DNA of 64,000 bases, from NCBI RefSeq assembly GCF_024764835.1, contig NZ_JALIGE010000069.1, positions 186,001 to 250,000 on the forward strand. Reading direction: 5' to 3'. A program made the translations under genes and the position numbers. This document shows positions 51,401 to 58,628 of this stretch, one piece after another (the first letter of the stretch is position 1; each line of letters starts with the position of its first letter). The notes under the pieces are model-generated. The model ran no database searches, was not told the origin of the DNA, and saw only the letters and a list, made by a program, of their open reading frames with translations. This DNA is from Scandinavium hiltneri (GTDB taxonomy: Bacteria; Pseudomonadota; Gammaproteobacteria; Enterobacterales; Enterobacteriaceae).

Positions 51401-54093
51401 CCGGCGGTTATCAGCAGGGGCTGCAAAACAAGATATTGGATTTGATTTACGCCGGGTCAGAAGCCAGCCAGTTGGATAAATCCGGCGGCATCTTTGTGCG
51501 CAACGGCGAGCACCTTTCGGCTGAAGACAAACTGCTGTTGATTAGCGTGGCGCATCTGTATCTCGATGACCGCTCGGGCGGCCTGAATGAACAGCTCGAT
51601 CAACGTATTCACACCTTAAAAGCGCTACCGAGACCGTTCGTGCCGCACGTTAGTCCGGGCGAGAACCTGCATATTCCGTGGTCGCCCGACACCGGTCAGC
51701 TTCTGCATTTCAACGGGCACGGCGGATTTTCGCAGGATGGCCGCGAATACCAGATTGTGCTTCGGGAGAACCAACCGACGCCCGCGCCGTGGTCAAACGT
51801 GCTGGCGAACGCCCGTTTCGGTAGCGTGCTGTCTGAGGCGGGCCAGGCCTATAGCTGGTATGAGAACGCGCATGAATACCGACTCACGCCGTGGGAAAAC
51901 GATCCGATCAGCGATCGCAGCGGCGAGGCATTTTATCTGCGTGATGAAGAGAGCGGTGCGTACTGGTCTCCGACTACATTGCCGGTGCGCGGCGAGGGAG
52001 ATTATCTCTCCCGCCATGGATTTGGCTACAGCGTATTCGCCCATCGCGAGAGCGGCATCGACAGCGAGCTGACCATTCTGGTGGCCGAAGAAGCCCCGGT
52101 CAAACTGGCTATTCTGACGCTCAGCAACAACTCTGGTCGCCCGCGTAAACTCTCGGTCACCGGTTTTGTAGAATGGACCCTCGCTGAGTCACGCGCGCGC
52201 TCTACCCTCCATATCGTCACCCACGAAGCCAGCGTGAGTAGCGGTTGCGCGGTCATGGCGAATAACTTTTACGGGGCGGATGGCGGCTGTCGCACAGCCT
52301 TTTTTGCCGTCAGCGGCGCGCACTGCTCGCTGACGGGCGATCGGCGTGAATTTATCGGACGGAACGGTTCTCTGGAAAAACCGGCCGCGATGAATTTGCG
52401 CTGGCTGTCGAATAAAACCGGGGCCGGACTCGATCCCTGTGGCGCGGTACAGTCTGCGACTACGCTCATCGACGGTGACCAGACGACGTTTATTTTTGTG
52501 CTCGGCGTGGGTGAAGATCAGGCCCAGGTTCAGGCGCTGCTTAGCCGCTATCTGAATGAAGATGCAGCTCGTAATGAACTGAACCAGGTCCACCGGATGT
52601 GGCACAACCTGCTGGATAAACTGGTCGTCAACACGCCGGATACCAGCGTGAATTTGCTGGTCAACGGCTGGCTGCTGTATCAGACCATTGCCTGTCGCCT
52701 GTTGGCACGCAGCGGCTACTACCAATCCGGCGGCGCATTTGGCTTCCGCGATCAGCTACAGGATACGCTCGCCCTCAGTCACGCTGCGCCAGAACGGCTT
52801 CGCGAACAGATAGTGCTGTGCGCTTCACGGCAGTTTATCGAGGGCGATGTCCAGCACTGGTGGCACCCACCGCATGGCAATGGTGTGCGCACCCGCTGTT
52901 CGGACGACTATCTCTGGCTGCCGCTGGCGGTCTGTCATTATGTGGAAACCTCCGGCGACAGCGACATACTCGAGCAGCGTATTGCCTGGCTCGAGGGGCG
53001 TTCGCTTCAGGCAGGCGAAGAGTCTGTGTACGAACAGCCCGTTATCAGCGTTATCGAAGATACCCTGTGGCAACACTGCGTCAAAGCCCTTCAGCACGGC
53101 CTGCGTTTCGGTCAGCATGGCCTGCCGCTGATGGGCGCGGGGGACTGGAACGACGGCATGAATCGGGTGGGGATCGACGGCAAAGGTGAAAGCGTGTGGC
53201 TCGGATTCTTCCTGTACGACGTATTAGAGCGCTTTGCCCTGCTGGCCGACAAGCGGCAGGACACCGGCATCAGCGAACTTTGCCGGACCGCAGCCACACG
53301 TTTGCAGACGAGCCTGGAAACCTCTGGCTGGGATGGCGAATGGTACCGGCGCGGATATTTTGACGATGGCACGCCGCTGGGTTCCAAAGCGTCGCAGGAC
53401 TGCCGGATTGACGCGATTGCTCAAAGCTGGGCCGTATTGTCCGGCGCCACGCGTCAGGATCGTAGCAGTCAGGCCATGAGTGCGCTGGATAAACATCTGG
53501 TGGATGACGATGCGGGGCTGATTAAACTGCTTACCCCGCCGTTCGATGGGCATGGCCCGAACCCCGGCTACATTCAGGGGTATCTGCCGGGCGTGCGCGA
53601 AAACGGTGGGCAATACACCCACGGCGCCATCTGGGCTGTGATGGCTTTTGCACGCATGGGCAATACCGAACGTGCCTGGCAACTGTGGTCTCTGATCAAC
53701 CCGGTGAATCACACGCGAACCACCAGCGCCATCGAGAAATATAAAGCCGAACCTTACGTGATGAGCGCCGATGTCTACAGCGTTGAGCCACATCGTGGGC
53801 GCGCGGGCTGGAGTTGGTATACAGGCTCCGCGGGTTGGGCTTACCGCTTGCTGACCGAGGAACTTCTGGGGATCAAACGTTACGCTTCGGCCTTCACGGT
53901 ACATGTCCAACTCCCACAAGACTGGCCGACGGTCAGCATGCGCTACCAGCAGGGCCAAAGTCAGTATCAGATAACCGTTTCACGTGATGGCGGGCCGTAT
54001 CGGGTGGTCCTGGATGGCCTCACACTACCGGACGACAGGATCCCACTCGTCGATGACGGGCAAAACCATATGGTGGAGATATTTCAGACATAA
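45493..54093 (+). CDS. Cyclic beta-1,2-glucan synthase-like protein (NdvB/ChvB/Cgs type)
   Basis: At 2866 residues this is the size of the rhizobial and Brucella cyclic beta-1,2-glucan synthases. Order: N-terminal cytoplasmic region (1-415) and membrane helices (about 420-475). A GT84-type glycosyltransferase follows with LDSDT (about 639-643) and the acceptor-site motif TRWIRGDW (about 785-792). More membrane helices lie at about 835-873 and 950-1003, then a glycoamylase-like region (about 1367-1563: SGYHAFDVQQNYQYQAFGVP). Two GT36-type carbohydrate-binding modules start near 1612 (YSRWNDLALTRW) and 2120 (YSWYENAHEYRLTPW). The C-terminal GH94 phosphorylase-like domain has GDWNDGM (about 2551). 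It should polymerise UDP-glucose into beta-1,2-glucan at the inner membrane, with the GH94 part controlling chain length. The ATG at 45493 and the one at 45514 (MKMNPKG) both lack strong ribosome sites. No NdvA/ChvA exporter is adjacent. Confidence 0.88.
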   Translation: MSHQSNAMKMNPKGWLSRSLPLAKAPDLVPFPANDPAGENSLRAELFSSAQMERFGKKLARSHKLSPDKLPYYLLKRLSDNEAIITQNCYTLNAGKKASIMPAGEWLLDNYYLIEEQIRLVRQHLPKNFGKGLPALASPHNCPRIYDIAAEAIAHGDGRWDTASLIIYIRAYQQHTQLTLGEVWALPGMMRLALIENLRRVSIDVVKAQQERDMADSWVTRIFECAENTPADVIMVIADMARSRPPLSSAFVAEMVRRLQGRGNMLALPLTWIEQRLAEQGVTTDALIHRFNQQLATSQISVSNSIAGLRLLSETNWADFAEAMSVVEQTLRLDPAGVYPLMHFDTRDHYRHVIEILARGSRSSEPDVAQHVLTLATQNAPDTPGHHIGYWLMGDGRQQLEVVLAADTSRFIRLRHSFNQIPLLSWLGSLSLLTTAATAAVMHEMALSGINGLLMLLTVPLVVAVSQLVSDLLSETTTRFRHPRPLPRMDFSGGIPPESATLVVIPCLLSSTEEITKLLTSLEICWLGNQHEHLRFALLTDLTDSVSQNALDNSALLDQAISQTQTLNRRYPASRPRFYLLHRAPEWNPPQGVWMGYERKRGKLALLNSWLRHPTTQFSSAMDLPAEQLPERIKYVITLDSDTVLPRETAHKLVATMAHPLNRPEYDPARQRVVKGYGILQPGLAEEMPRNGQGRYAALCSSIPGNNPYSMMSSDIYQDLFGEGSFVGKGIYDVDVFVQATANTCPENLVLSHDLLEGCYARSGLLSEVLLYEQYPNNYLSDVARRTRWIRGDWQLLNWLKPRVRKADGSHDKNPLSALSYWKLLDNLRRSLVAPSLLALLFSTLLWVPNPLYWLGVLAMVWLLPTALAVTHDLLRKPARRLLTQHLLLVMAGALKRLSRVGLNFITLPHEAGYSLYAIAVTLWRLGFSKRNLSQWVSFNPDNVLLKTSPMRFYRAMWLNVVAGVALAVLTAHVAPWFSTIALPVGIVWCLAPLLLSWLSRQPARKTFSPNKEQKLLLRQTSREIWAFFETFANAKENWLPPDNYQEISQPTIAHRTSPTNIGLSLMANLTAWDFGYLPIGDVLQRITLTLDSLDKMEHFRGHLYNWYDTRTLAPLSPRYVSSVDSGNMAGHLLTLREGLSAMRNQPILNSAQVLAGIDDTLVILEKYWGQSTPTALRLLRQHCHSAALLPPSELFSELKWMRSQSNHLHALCNHEDSVVVRWIEHLQHQLVLLCHEWTHLLGWLTSKYDAQTLPSLSWLAQAKHTGEGSPPASAISLARMRLDIITELEQRLNEHAQMDFTFLYSEVTNLLSIGYNCDSNMADKSHYDLLPSEIRLTSFLAIATNQLPLKSWYALGRLFTTIDNETALMSWSGSMFEYLMPNLVMPTWPGSLLDEMSQSSVMRQIDWGKERGVPWGVSESGYHAFDVQQNYQYQAFGVPGLGLRRGLADDMVVAPYATLLALMISPQKACENLARLEKIGARGEYGFYEALDYTPSRLATGQLYAVVQSWMAHHQGMAFQALAHVLLDAPMVDRFMASTAFQSASLLLQERVPDAVDLYSPRRHFESHEGRVKPVRYEPRIFTGADSLVPEVQLLSNSHYHLMMTHTGGSYSRWNDLALTRWRSDTTRDNWGAFCYIRDAQTGELWSNSWQPVGDIDSNDDVIFTESGAEFRRTIGNLSIKTQIVVSPEDDIELRRITLLHRGRQPRTLELTTYAEVVLAPATSDQAHPAFSNLFIQTELIAAQNAILCHRRPRSPDEKSPWLFHMMVVHGDNQSEVSFETDRANFLGRGNGPANALAAHQSGPLSNTAGSVLDPILAIRQTITLQPGQPVTVDIVYGVSDNRQQSLALLEKYRDHPIADRVFELAWSHSLVVLRQINANEDDAALFNRLASAILYPCQELRADSHDISRNRRGQSGLWGWSISGDLPIVLLTITNEESILSVTTLIQAHRYWRQKGLAVDLVILNNSPGGYQQGLQNKILDLIYAGSEASQLDKSGGIFVRNGEHLSAEDKLLLISVAHLYLDDRSGGLNEQLDQRIHTLKALPRPFVPHVSPGENLHIPWSPDTGQLLHFNGHGGFSQDGREYQIVLRENQPTPAPWSNVLANARFGSVLSEAGQAYSWYENAHEYRLTPWENDPISDRSGEAFYLRDEESGAYWSPTTLPVRGEGDYLSRHGFGYSVFAHRESGIDSELTILVAEEAPVKLAILTLSNNSGRPRKLSVTGFVEWTLAESRARSTLHIVTHEASVSSGCAVMANNFYGADGGCRTAFFAVSGAHCSLTGDRREFIGRNGSLEKPAAMNLRWLSNKTGAGLDPCGAVQSATTLIDGDQTTFIFVLGVGEDQAQVQALLSRYLNEDAARNELNQVHRMWHNLLDKLVVNTPDTSVNLLVNGWLLYQTIACRLLARSGYYQSGGAFGFRDQLQDTLALSHAAPERLREQIVLCASRQFIEGDVQHWWHPPHGNGVRTRCSDDYLWLPLAVCHYVETSGDSDILEQRIAWLEGRSLQAGEESVYEQPVISVIEDTLWQHCVKALQHGLRFGQHGLPLMGAGDWNDGMNRVGIDGKGESVWLGFFLYDVLERFALLADKRQDTGISELCRTAATRLQTSLETSGWDGEWYRRGYFDDGTPLGSKASQDCRIDAIAQSWAVLSGATRQDRSSQAMSALDKHLVDDDAGLIKLLTPPFDGHGPNPGYIQGYLPGVRENGGQYTHGAIWAVMAFARMGNTERAWQLWSLINPVNHTRTTSAIEKYKAEPYVMSADVYSVEPHRGRAGWSWYTGSAGWAYRLLTEELLGIKRYASAFTVHVQLPQDWPTVSMRYQQGQSQYQITVSRDGGPYRVVLDGLTLPDDRIPLVDDGQNHMVEIFQT

Positions 54094-54210
54094 CGCTGAT
54101 TCACCCGGGACACAGGCCACGTGAAGGAGGCGTGGAGAAGGGAAACTATTTGATTCTCGGTGAGTTATGAACAACACTGCCAGAAACAACACAATAAAGC
54201 AGGATTGAGC

Positions 54211-54936
54211 ATGTCTTCCACCCGACCACGCCAGCAGCGCGGCGCGTTTCCGCCTGGAACTCAACACTATGGACGTTCATTGCTGGGCGCACCACTGATC
54301 TGGTTCCCCGCCCCGCTCGCCGACCACAACAGCGGGCTGATTATTGCGGGCACGCATGGCGATGAAAACTCATCCATCGTCACCCTTTCCTGCGCGCTGC
54401 GCACGTTGGCCCCTGACCTGCGTCGTCATCACGTGGTGTTGACCGTCAACCCTGACGGCTGCCAGTTGGGGTTACGTGCCAACGCTAACGGGGTCGACCT
54501 CAACCGTAACTTTCCGGCGGCGAACTGGAAAGCCGGTGAAACGGTTTATCGCTGGAACAGCTCCGCAGAGAGCCGTGACGTGGTGCTGTTGACGGGGGAT
54601 AACCCCGGCTCCGAGCCAGAAACCGAAGCGCTGTGTCAACTGATCCACAAAATTCACCCGGCGTGGGTGGTGTCGTTCCACGATCCGCTGGCCTGTATTG
54701 AAGATCCGCAGCAAACGGTACTGGGCCAATGGCTGGCAGACTACTTTGAACTGCCGCTGGTGACAAGCGTTGGCTACGCGACGCCAGGCTCGTTTGGCAG
54801 CTGGTGCGCCGATCTCGGCCTGCACTGCATCACCGCGGAATTCCCGCCGATTTCATCTGATGAAGCGAGCGAAAAATATCTGGCGGCGATGACCGGCCTG
54901 CTGCACTGGCATCCGGAATTATCATCAACGCGTTGA
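54211..54936 (+). CDS. mpaA: Murein tripeptide amidase MpaA
   Basis: MpaA removes meso-diaminopimelate from the recycled murein tripeptide in the cytosol. The start ATG 54211 (MSSTRPRQQRGAFPPGT) with AGGA upstream gives 241 residues, close to 242 in E. coli; the in-frame leader from 54160 is not homologous. It is an M14-type zinc carboxypeptidase: zinc ligands lie in GTHGDENSS (about residues 47-55) and VVSFHDP (about 155-161), with NPDGCQLGLRANANGVDLNR as the conserved core. It lies 117 bases after the glucan synthase and near ycjG, which acts on the resulting L-Ala-D-Glu. Confidence 0.95.
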   Translation: MSSTRPRQQRGAFPPGTQHYGRSLLGAPLIWFPAPLADHNSGLIIAGTHGDENSSIVTLSCALRTLAPDLRRHHVVLTVNPDGCQLGLRANANGVDLNRNFPAANWKAGETVYRWNSSAESRDVVLLTGDNPGSEPETEALCQLIHKIHPAWVVSFHDPLACIEDPQQTVLGQWLADYFELPLVTSVGYATPGSFGSWCADLGLHCITAEFPPISSDEASEKYLAAMTGLLHWHPELSSTR

Positions 54937-54973
54937 GATTTTTTGATTACTTTGCGGCGACAATTCAGCCGAT

Positions 54974-55009
54974 AAAAAACCCGCATGGCCGGAGCGATGC
55001 GGGTTCTTT
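54974..55009. terminator. Two-way terminator between mpaA and the small membrane protein gene
   Basis: A 9-bp stem AACCCGCAT (54978-54986) / ATGCGGGTT (54997-55005) has T-rich flanks on both strands (TTTTTTATC on the minus strand, CTTT on the plus), lying between convergent genes. Confidence 0.85.
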
Positions 55010-55027
55010 AACAAATCATCTGGTTCG

Positions 55028-55147
55028 TCAGGCAAAAAACAACCCAGCTACCACGATGACGACAAGCACGACGGCAGCCACGGTATCAATCAACCGTTTA
55101 GTTAGCTCGTCCTGCGTTGCGACGCTTTCGTCTTCCCACTCAATCAT
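55028..55147 (-). CDS. Small membrane protein of 39 residues
   Basis: ATG 55145-55147 opens a 39-residue frame: an acidic head (MIEWEDESVATQDELTKR) followed by one strongly hydrophobic helix (LIDTVAAVVLVVIVVAGLF) that ends at the C-terminus, as in a tail-anchored small protein. GAGGG lies about 10 bases upstream. A longer in-frame reading to 55330 would overlap the end of ycjG and is less likely. It lies 100 bases after ycjG on the same strand and is closed by the hairpin at 54974-55009. No family was recognised. Confidence 0.65.
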   Translation of the reverse strand: MIEWEDESVATQDELTKRLIDTVAAVVLVVIVVAGLFFA

Positions 55148-55247
55148 CTCAGCACCCTCAAATTTGTGACGCGCGTATCCTAAACGTACCTGCGGATGCC
55201 GGATGATCGTTTTGTGCCGGATCCCGTTTAAAAATAAACTAACGATT

Positions 55248-56213
55248 TCATAGGTAAAGCGTGCCGGTGCCAAAGCGCAACGCAGGTTCGGCATCGATTG
55301 CCAGCCACGTCGGGCCATCGAGATCGGCAAAGCGTACCTTCGGCGTCAGCGGCAGTGCGGCGCTGATGGCGCGAGAGGTACACAACATACAGCCTAGCAT
55401 CAGGTCAAAACCCTGCAATTTGGCTTCCGTCGCCAGCGCCAGCGCTTCGGTTAAACCACCGGTTTTATCCAGTTTAATATTGACCATGTCATAGCGTCCG
55501 GCGAGTTTCGCCAGGCTTTCGCGGGTGTGACAGCTTTCATCAGCGCAAATCGGCAGCGGGTGAATAAAATTCGCCAGCGCGCCATCTTCCCCTGCGGGTA
55601 ATGGCTGTTCCAGCATCGCGACGTTCAAATCCGCCAGCAGCTGACAGCGTGAAGCCAGCCCATCGCTGTGCCAGGACTCGTTAGCGTCGACAATCAGCGT
55701 GGCCTCCGGGACGGCAGCCCGTATGGCGACCATTCTTTCGCTGATCAGATGGTCATCGAGCTTCACTTTTAACAGCCGAGCGCCCTTATCCCACAGCGCC
55801 TTAGCGCTATTTGCCATCTGATCCGGCGTGCCGATCACCACGGTTTGCGCCGTTGTCACCTCGGAGGGTAATTCGCTGCCCACTAAATTAGACAGCGAGC
55901 GCCCCACTTTGCGCACCTCAATATCCCACAGCGCACAATCCACGGCGTTGCGCGCCGCGCCTGCGGGCAGAAGCTGCTGCAACGCGTCGCGCGTCAGGCC
56001 GGATTCAAGCTGTTCGCCAATGCTGGCAACCTGCGCCATCACCGAGGCAATACTCTCGCCATAGCGCGGATACGGAGTACATTCTCCTGTCCCTGTTACA
56101 CCGTCTTCCTGGATTTCCACCACCACCACTTTCGCTTCGCTGCGAGCACCGCGGGCGATGACGAATGGCGTATGCAGCGGCCAGGCCTCCTCGTACACTC
56201 TCAAACTTCTCAT
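55248..56213 (-). CDS. ycjG: L-Ala-D/L-Glu epimerase YcjG
   Basis: YcjG epimerises L-Ala-D-Glu from murein recycling to L-Ala-L-Glu so that it can be degraded. The 321-residue enolase-superfamily enzyme has the same length as in E. coli. Expected catalytic features are seen: LLKVKLDDH (Lys, about 151), IVDANES (metal Asp, about 176), EQPLP (Glu, about 202), ICADES (Asp, about 225) and NIKLDKTGG (Lys, about 247). It is divergent from tpx and works in the same pathway as mpaA, a gene away. Confidence 0.95.
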   Translation of the reverse strand: MRSLRVYEEAWPLHTPFVIARGARSEAKVVVVEIQEDGVTGTGECTPYPRYGESIASVMAQVASIGEQLESGLTRDALQQLLPAGAARNAVDCALWDIEVRKVGRSLSNLVGSELPSEVTTAQTVVIGTPDQMANSAKALWDKGARLLKVKLDDHLISERMVAIRAAVPEATLIVDANESWHSDGLASRCQLLADLNVAMLEQPLPAGEDGALANFIHPLPICADESCHTRESLAKLAGRYDMVNIKLDKTGGLTEALALATEAKLQGFDLMLGCMLCTSRAISAALPLTPKVRFADLDGPTWLAIDAEPALRFGTGTLYL

Positions 56214-56315
56214 TCCCTGCCCCTCGATTTACCAGCACTAAAAGGATTTGCCGTGTTAACTGTTGATGTCATACACTAGCCGCGACGTTAACTATATGTA
56301 AACAGGAAGATAATC

Positions 56316-56822
56316 ATGTCACAAACTGTGCATTTCCAGGGCAACCCCGTTTCCGTTCAGGGCTCCATTCCGCAGGCGGGCGCCAAAGCACCAGCATTCA
56401 CTCTGGTCGCTAAGGATCTCTCCGACGTCGCACTGAGCCAGTTCGCTGGTAAACGTAAAGTGCTGAACATTTTCCCGAGCATTGATACCGGCGTATGCGC
56501 TGCATCCGTGCGTAAATTCAACCAGCTGGCAACCGAACTGAACAACACTGTCGTGCTGTGCATTTCAGCTGACCTGCCGTTCGCCCAGTCCCGCTTCTGC
56601 GGTGCAGAAGGCCTGAGCAACGTTGTTACCCTGTCTACCCTGCGTGCGCCAGAGTTCCTCCAGCAGTACGGCGTTGGCATCGCAGACGGCGCGCTGAAAG
56701 GCCTGTCTGCTCGCGCGGTCATCGTGCTTGATGAAAACGACAACGTGGTTCTGAGCGAGCTGGTGAACGAAATCACCAACGAGCCGGACTATGAGTCTGC
56801 GCTGGAAGCACTGAAAGCCTGA
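56316..56822 (+). CDS. tpx: Thiol peroxidase Tpx
   Basis: Tpx is an atypical 2-Cys peroxiredoxin that reduces lipid and alkyl hydroperoxides using thioredoxin. The 168-residue protein contains the peroxidatic Cys in DTGVCAASVRKFN (about residue 61) and the resolving Cys in SRFCGAEG (about residue 95), both at the E. coli positions. AGGAAG lies 7 bases before the ATG. A strong terminator separates it from convergent tyrR. Confidence 0.97.
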   Translation: MSQTVHFQGNPVSVQGSIPQAGAKAPAFTLVAKDLSDVALSQFAGKRKVLNIFPSIDTGVCAASVRKFNQLATELNNTVVLCISADLPFAQSRFCGAEGLSNVVTLSTLRAPEFLQQYGVGIADGALKGLSARAVIVLDENDNVVLSELVNEITNEPDYESALEALKA

Positions 56823-56828
56823 TAAAAA

Positions 56829-56860
56829 ATGCCGCCTTCATCACTGAAGGCGGCATCGTA
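56829..56860. terminator. Terminator between tpx and tyrR
   Basis: A 12-bp perfect stem ATGCCGCCTTCA (56829-56840) / TGAAGGCGGCAT (56845-56856) with a TCAC loop, flanked by A/T-rich bases on both sides, serves the two convergent genes. Confidence 0.85.
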
Positions 56861-56861
56861 T

Positions 56862-58403
56862 TTACTCTTCGTTTTTCTTCTGACTTAAGCCATATTCCCG
56901 CAACTTATTCGCAATCGCCGTATGCGAAACGCCCAGGCGTTTGGCAAGCTTACGGGTGCTCGGATAGCTACGATAAAGCTGGGTCAGCACCGAACGCTCA
57001 AAGCGGCTGGTGATATCATCCAGCGAACCTTCCATCGCATCTTCCCCGACCGCCACCGTGGTGGTGTCGTAGTCAGGCAGTAAGATATCCTGCGGGCGCA
57101 GCTCGTACCCGTCCAGCTGTGTCAGTGCACGGTATACGGCATTTTTCAGCTGACGCACGTTGCCCGGCCAGCCGTAGCGGGTCAGCACAGTGTTCAAATC
57201 AGCGGCCAGTTTCGGACGCGTAATCCCCTGTTCATCGGCAAAACGGGCCACAAACAGCTCCGTCAGCGGCATGATGTCCTGCGCCCGATCGCGCAGCGGC
57301 GGCAGATTCAGGGTCAGCACGTTCAGACGATAATAGAGATCTTCGCGGAACAGCCCTTTCTGCACCAGTTCGACGAGGTTCTTCTGGGTAGCGCAAATCA
57401 CCCGCACATCAACGTGAATTTCGTGGTCTTCACCGACGCGGCGGAACGTACCGTCATTCAGGAAACGCAGCAGTTTGACCTGCATCCCCGGCGACATTTC
57501 ACCGATTTCATCCAGCAGCACCGAACCGCCGTTGGCCTGCTCAAAGAAGCCTTTTTTGCCTTCCGGCGCATGACCGAACAGTTCGCTTTCGACCGCATCC
57601 TCCGGAATCGATGCGCAGTTCAGCGCCAGGTACGGCTTCTGCGCTCGCGGGCTTGCCAGATGGCAGGCGTTGGCCAGCAAATCTTTACCGGTGCCCGTAT
57701 CACCAACAATCAGCAGCGGTGCGCTCAGCATCGCCAGCTTGCGGGCCTGCTCAACCACATGACGCATTTTTGGGCTGACGGCGATTATCTGACTAAAGGC
57801 ACTGACGTCCTGGGGGGTCTGGGTTTGCAGCTGACGCCCCATGCGTAATGTAGAGCGCAGCATCACGACGGCGCCCATTAATACGCGCGTGGCATTTTCA
57901 CCTTCCAGCGTGACCGGGGTAATTTCCAGCAGGAAGTTTTGCCCGTTGATAACCACATGTTCGGCATGCGATTCCACCGGAGAACCCTCCAGCCAGCGCT
58001 GGAAGTTGAAGCCGTTGATCAGCTGCGCGGCGTTGTGGCTGCGCAGTTTATCCTGCGACTGACCAAACAGCTGGCAGCTCGCCGGATTCGCCAACTCGAC
58101 TTTGGTCTTCGTATCCAGCGACAGCACCGGTTCCGGCATCGCTTCCAGTAATGCGCTCAACGCCAGGTGTTCACGTTCCGACGGCATCCACGGCACGGTG
58201 CGCACGTCGGTCACTCCGGCAATACGACGGATTTCCGCCATCAGAGTACGGAAGCTGTCAAATTCCAGCTCCGCGAAATTAAGGTAAATTCGGCCAATGG
58301 GGTCAATATCGATCCCGCGCAGGTCAATTCCACGCAGCACCAACAGATCGAGTAATTCACGGGTCAGACCAAGACGGTCCTCACAAAAGACTTCAAGACG
58401 CAT
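56862..58403 (-). CDS. tyrR: Aromatic amino acid regulator TyrR
   Basis: TyrR represses or activates genes of aromatic amino acid synthesis and uptake when bound to tyrosine, phenylalanine or tryptophan. The 513-residue protein (same length as E. coli) has an N-terminal ACT-like domain, a PAS domain (about 78-185), a sigma54-type AAA domain with Walker A GDTGTGKD (about 234-241) and a C-terminal Fis-like helix-turn-helix (RLGVSHTAIANKLREYGL). As in E. coli TyrR, the GAFTGA loop of sigma54 activators is absent (EGKKGFFEQA instead), in line with action on sigma70 promoters. A TyrR box lies upstream at 58472. Confidence 0.96.
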   Translation of the reverse strand: MRLEVFCEDRLGLTRELLDLLVLRGIDLRGIDIDPIGRIYLNFAELEFDSFRTLMAEIRRIAGVTDVRTVPWMPSEREHLALSALLEAMPEPVLSLDTKTKVELANPASCQLFGQSQDKLRSHNAAQLINGFNFQRWLEGSPVESHAEHVVINGQNFLLEITPVTLEGENATRVLMGAVVMLRSTLRMGRQLQTQTPQDVSAFSQIIAVSPKMRHVVEQARKLAMLSAPLLIVGDTGTGKDLLANACHLASPRAQKPYLALNCASIPEDAVESELFGHAPEGKKGFFEQANGGSVLLDEIGEMSPGMQVKLLRFLNDGTFRRVGEDHEIHVDVRVICATQKNLVELVQKGLFREDLYYRLNVLTLNLPPLRDRAQDIMPLTELFVARFADEQGITRPKLAADLNTVLTRYGWPGNVRQLKNAVYRALTQLDGYELRPQDILLPDYDTTTVAVGEDAMEGSLDDITSRFERSVLTQLYRSYPSTRKLAKRLGVSHTAIANKLREYGLSQKKNEE

Positions 58404-58471
58404 GGGAGTATCACCCTCATAGCCAATAACGCATGGATGATAAGACAGTTCTCCGCCTGCGGGAAGATAGC

Positions 58472-58489
58472 TGTCAACAATTATTGACA
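58472..58489. promoter_or_regulatory. TyrR box upstream of tyrR
   Basis: TGTCAA-CAATTA-TTGACA is a perfect 6-bp inverted repeat that differs from the TyrR consensus TGTAAA-N6-TTTACA at one symmetric position per arm. It lies about 70 bases before tyrR and supports autoregulation as in E. coli. Confidence 0.7.
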
Positions 58490-58628
58490 GTATGGCGGAA
58501 AATCAGGCTCTTTGCCGTAAACACGGCGGGTAAAGCACAAAGGGACAAGGCCAGAAGTGATTTTTGGGGAGGCGGTAAAGTGACATTTTCCCTCTCAGTG
58601 AAGAGAGGGAATAATGGCAAACGAAACG

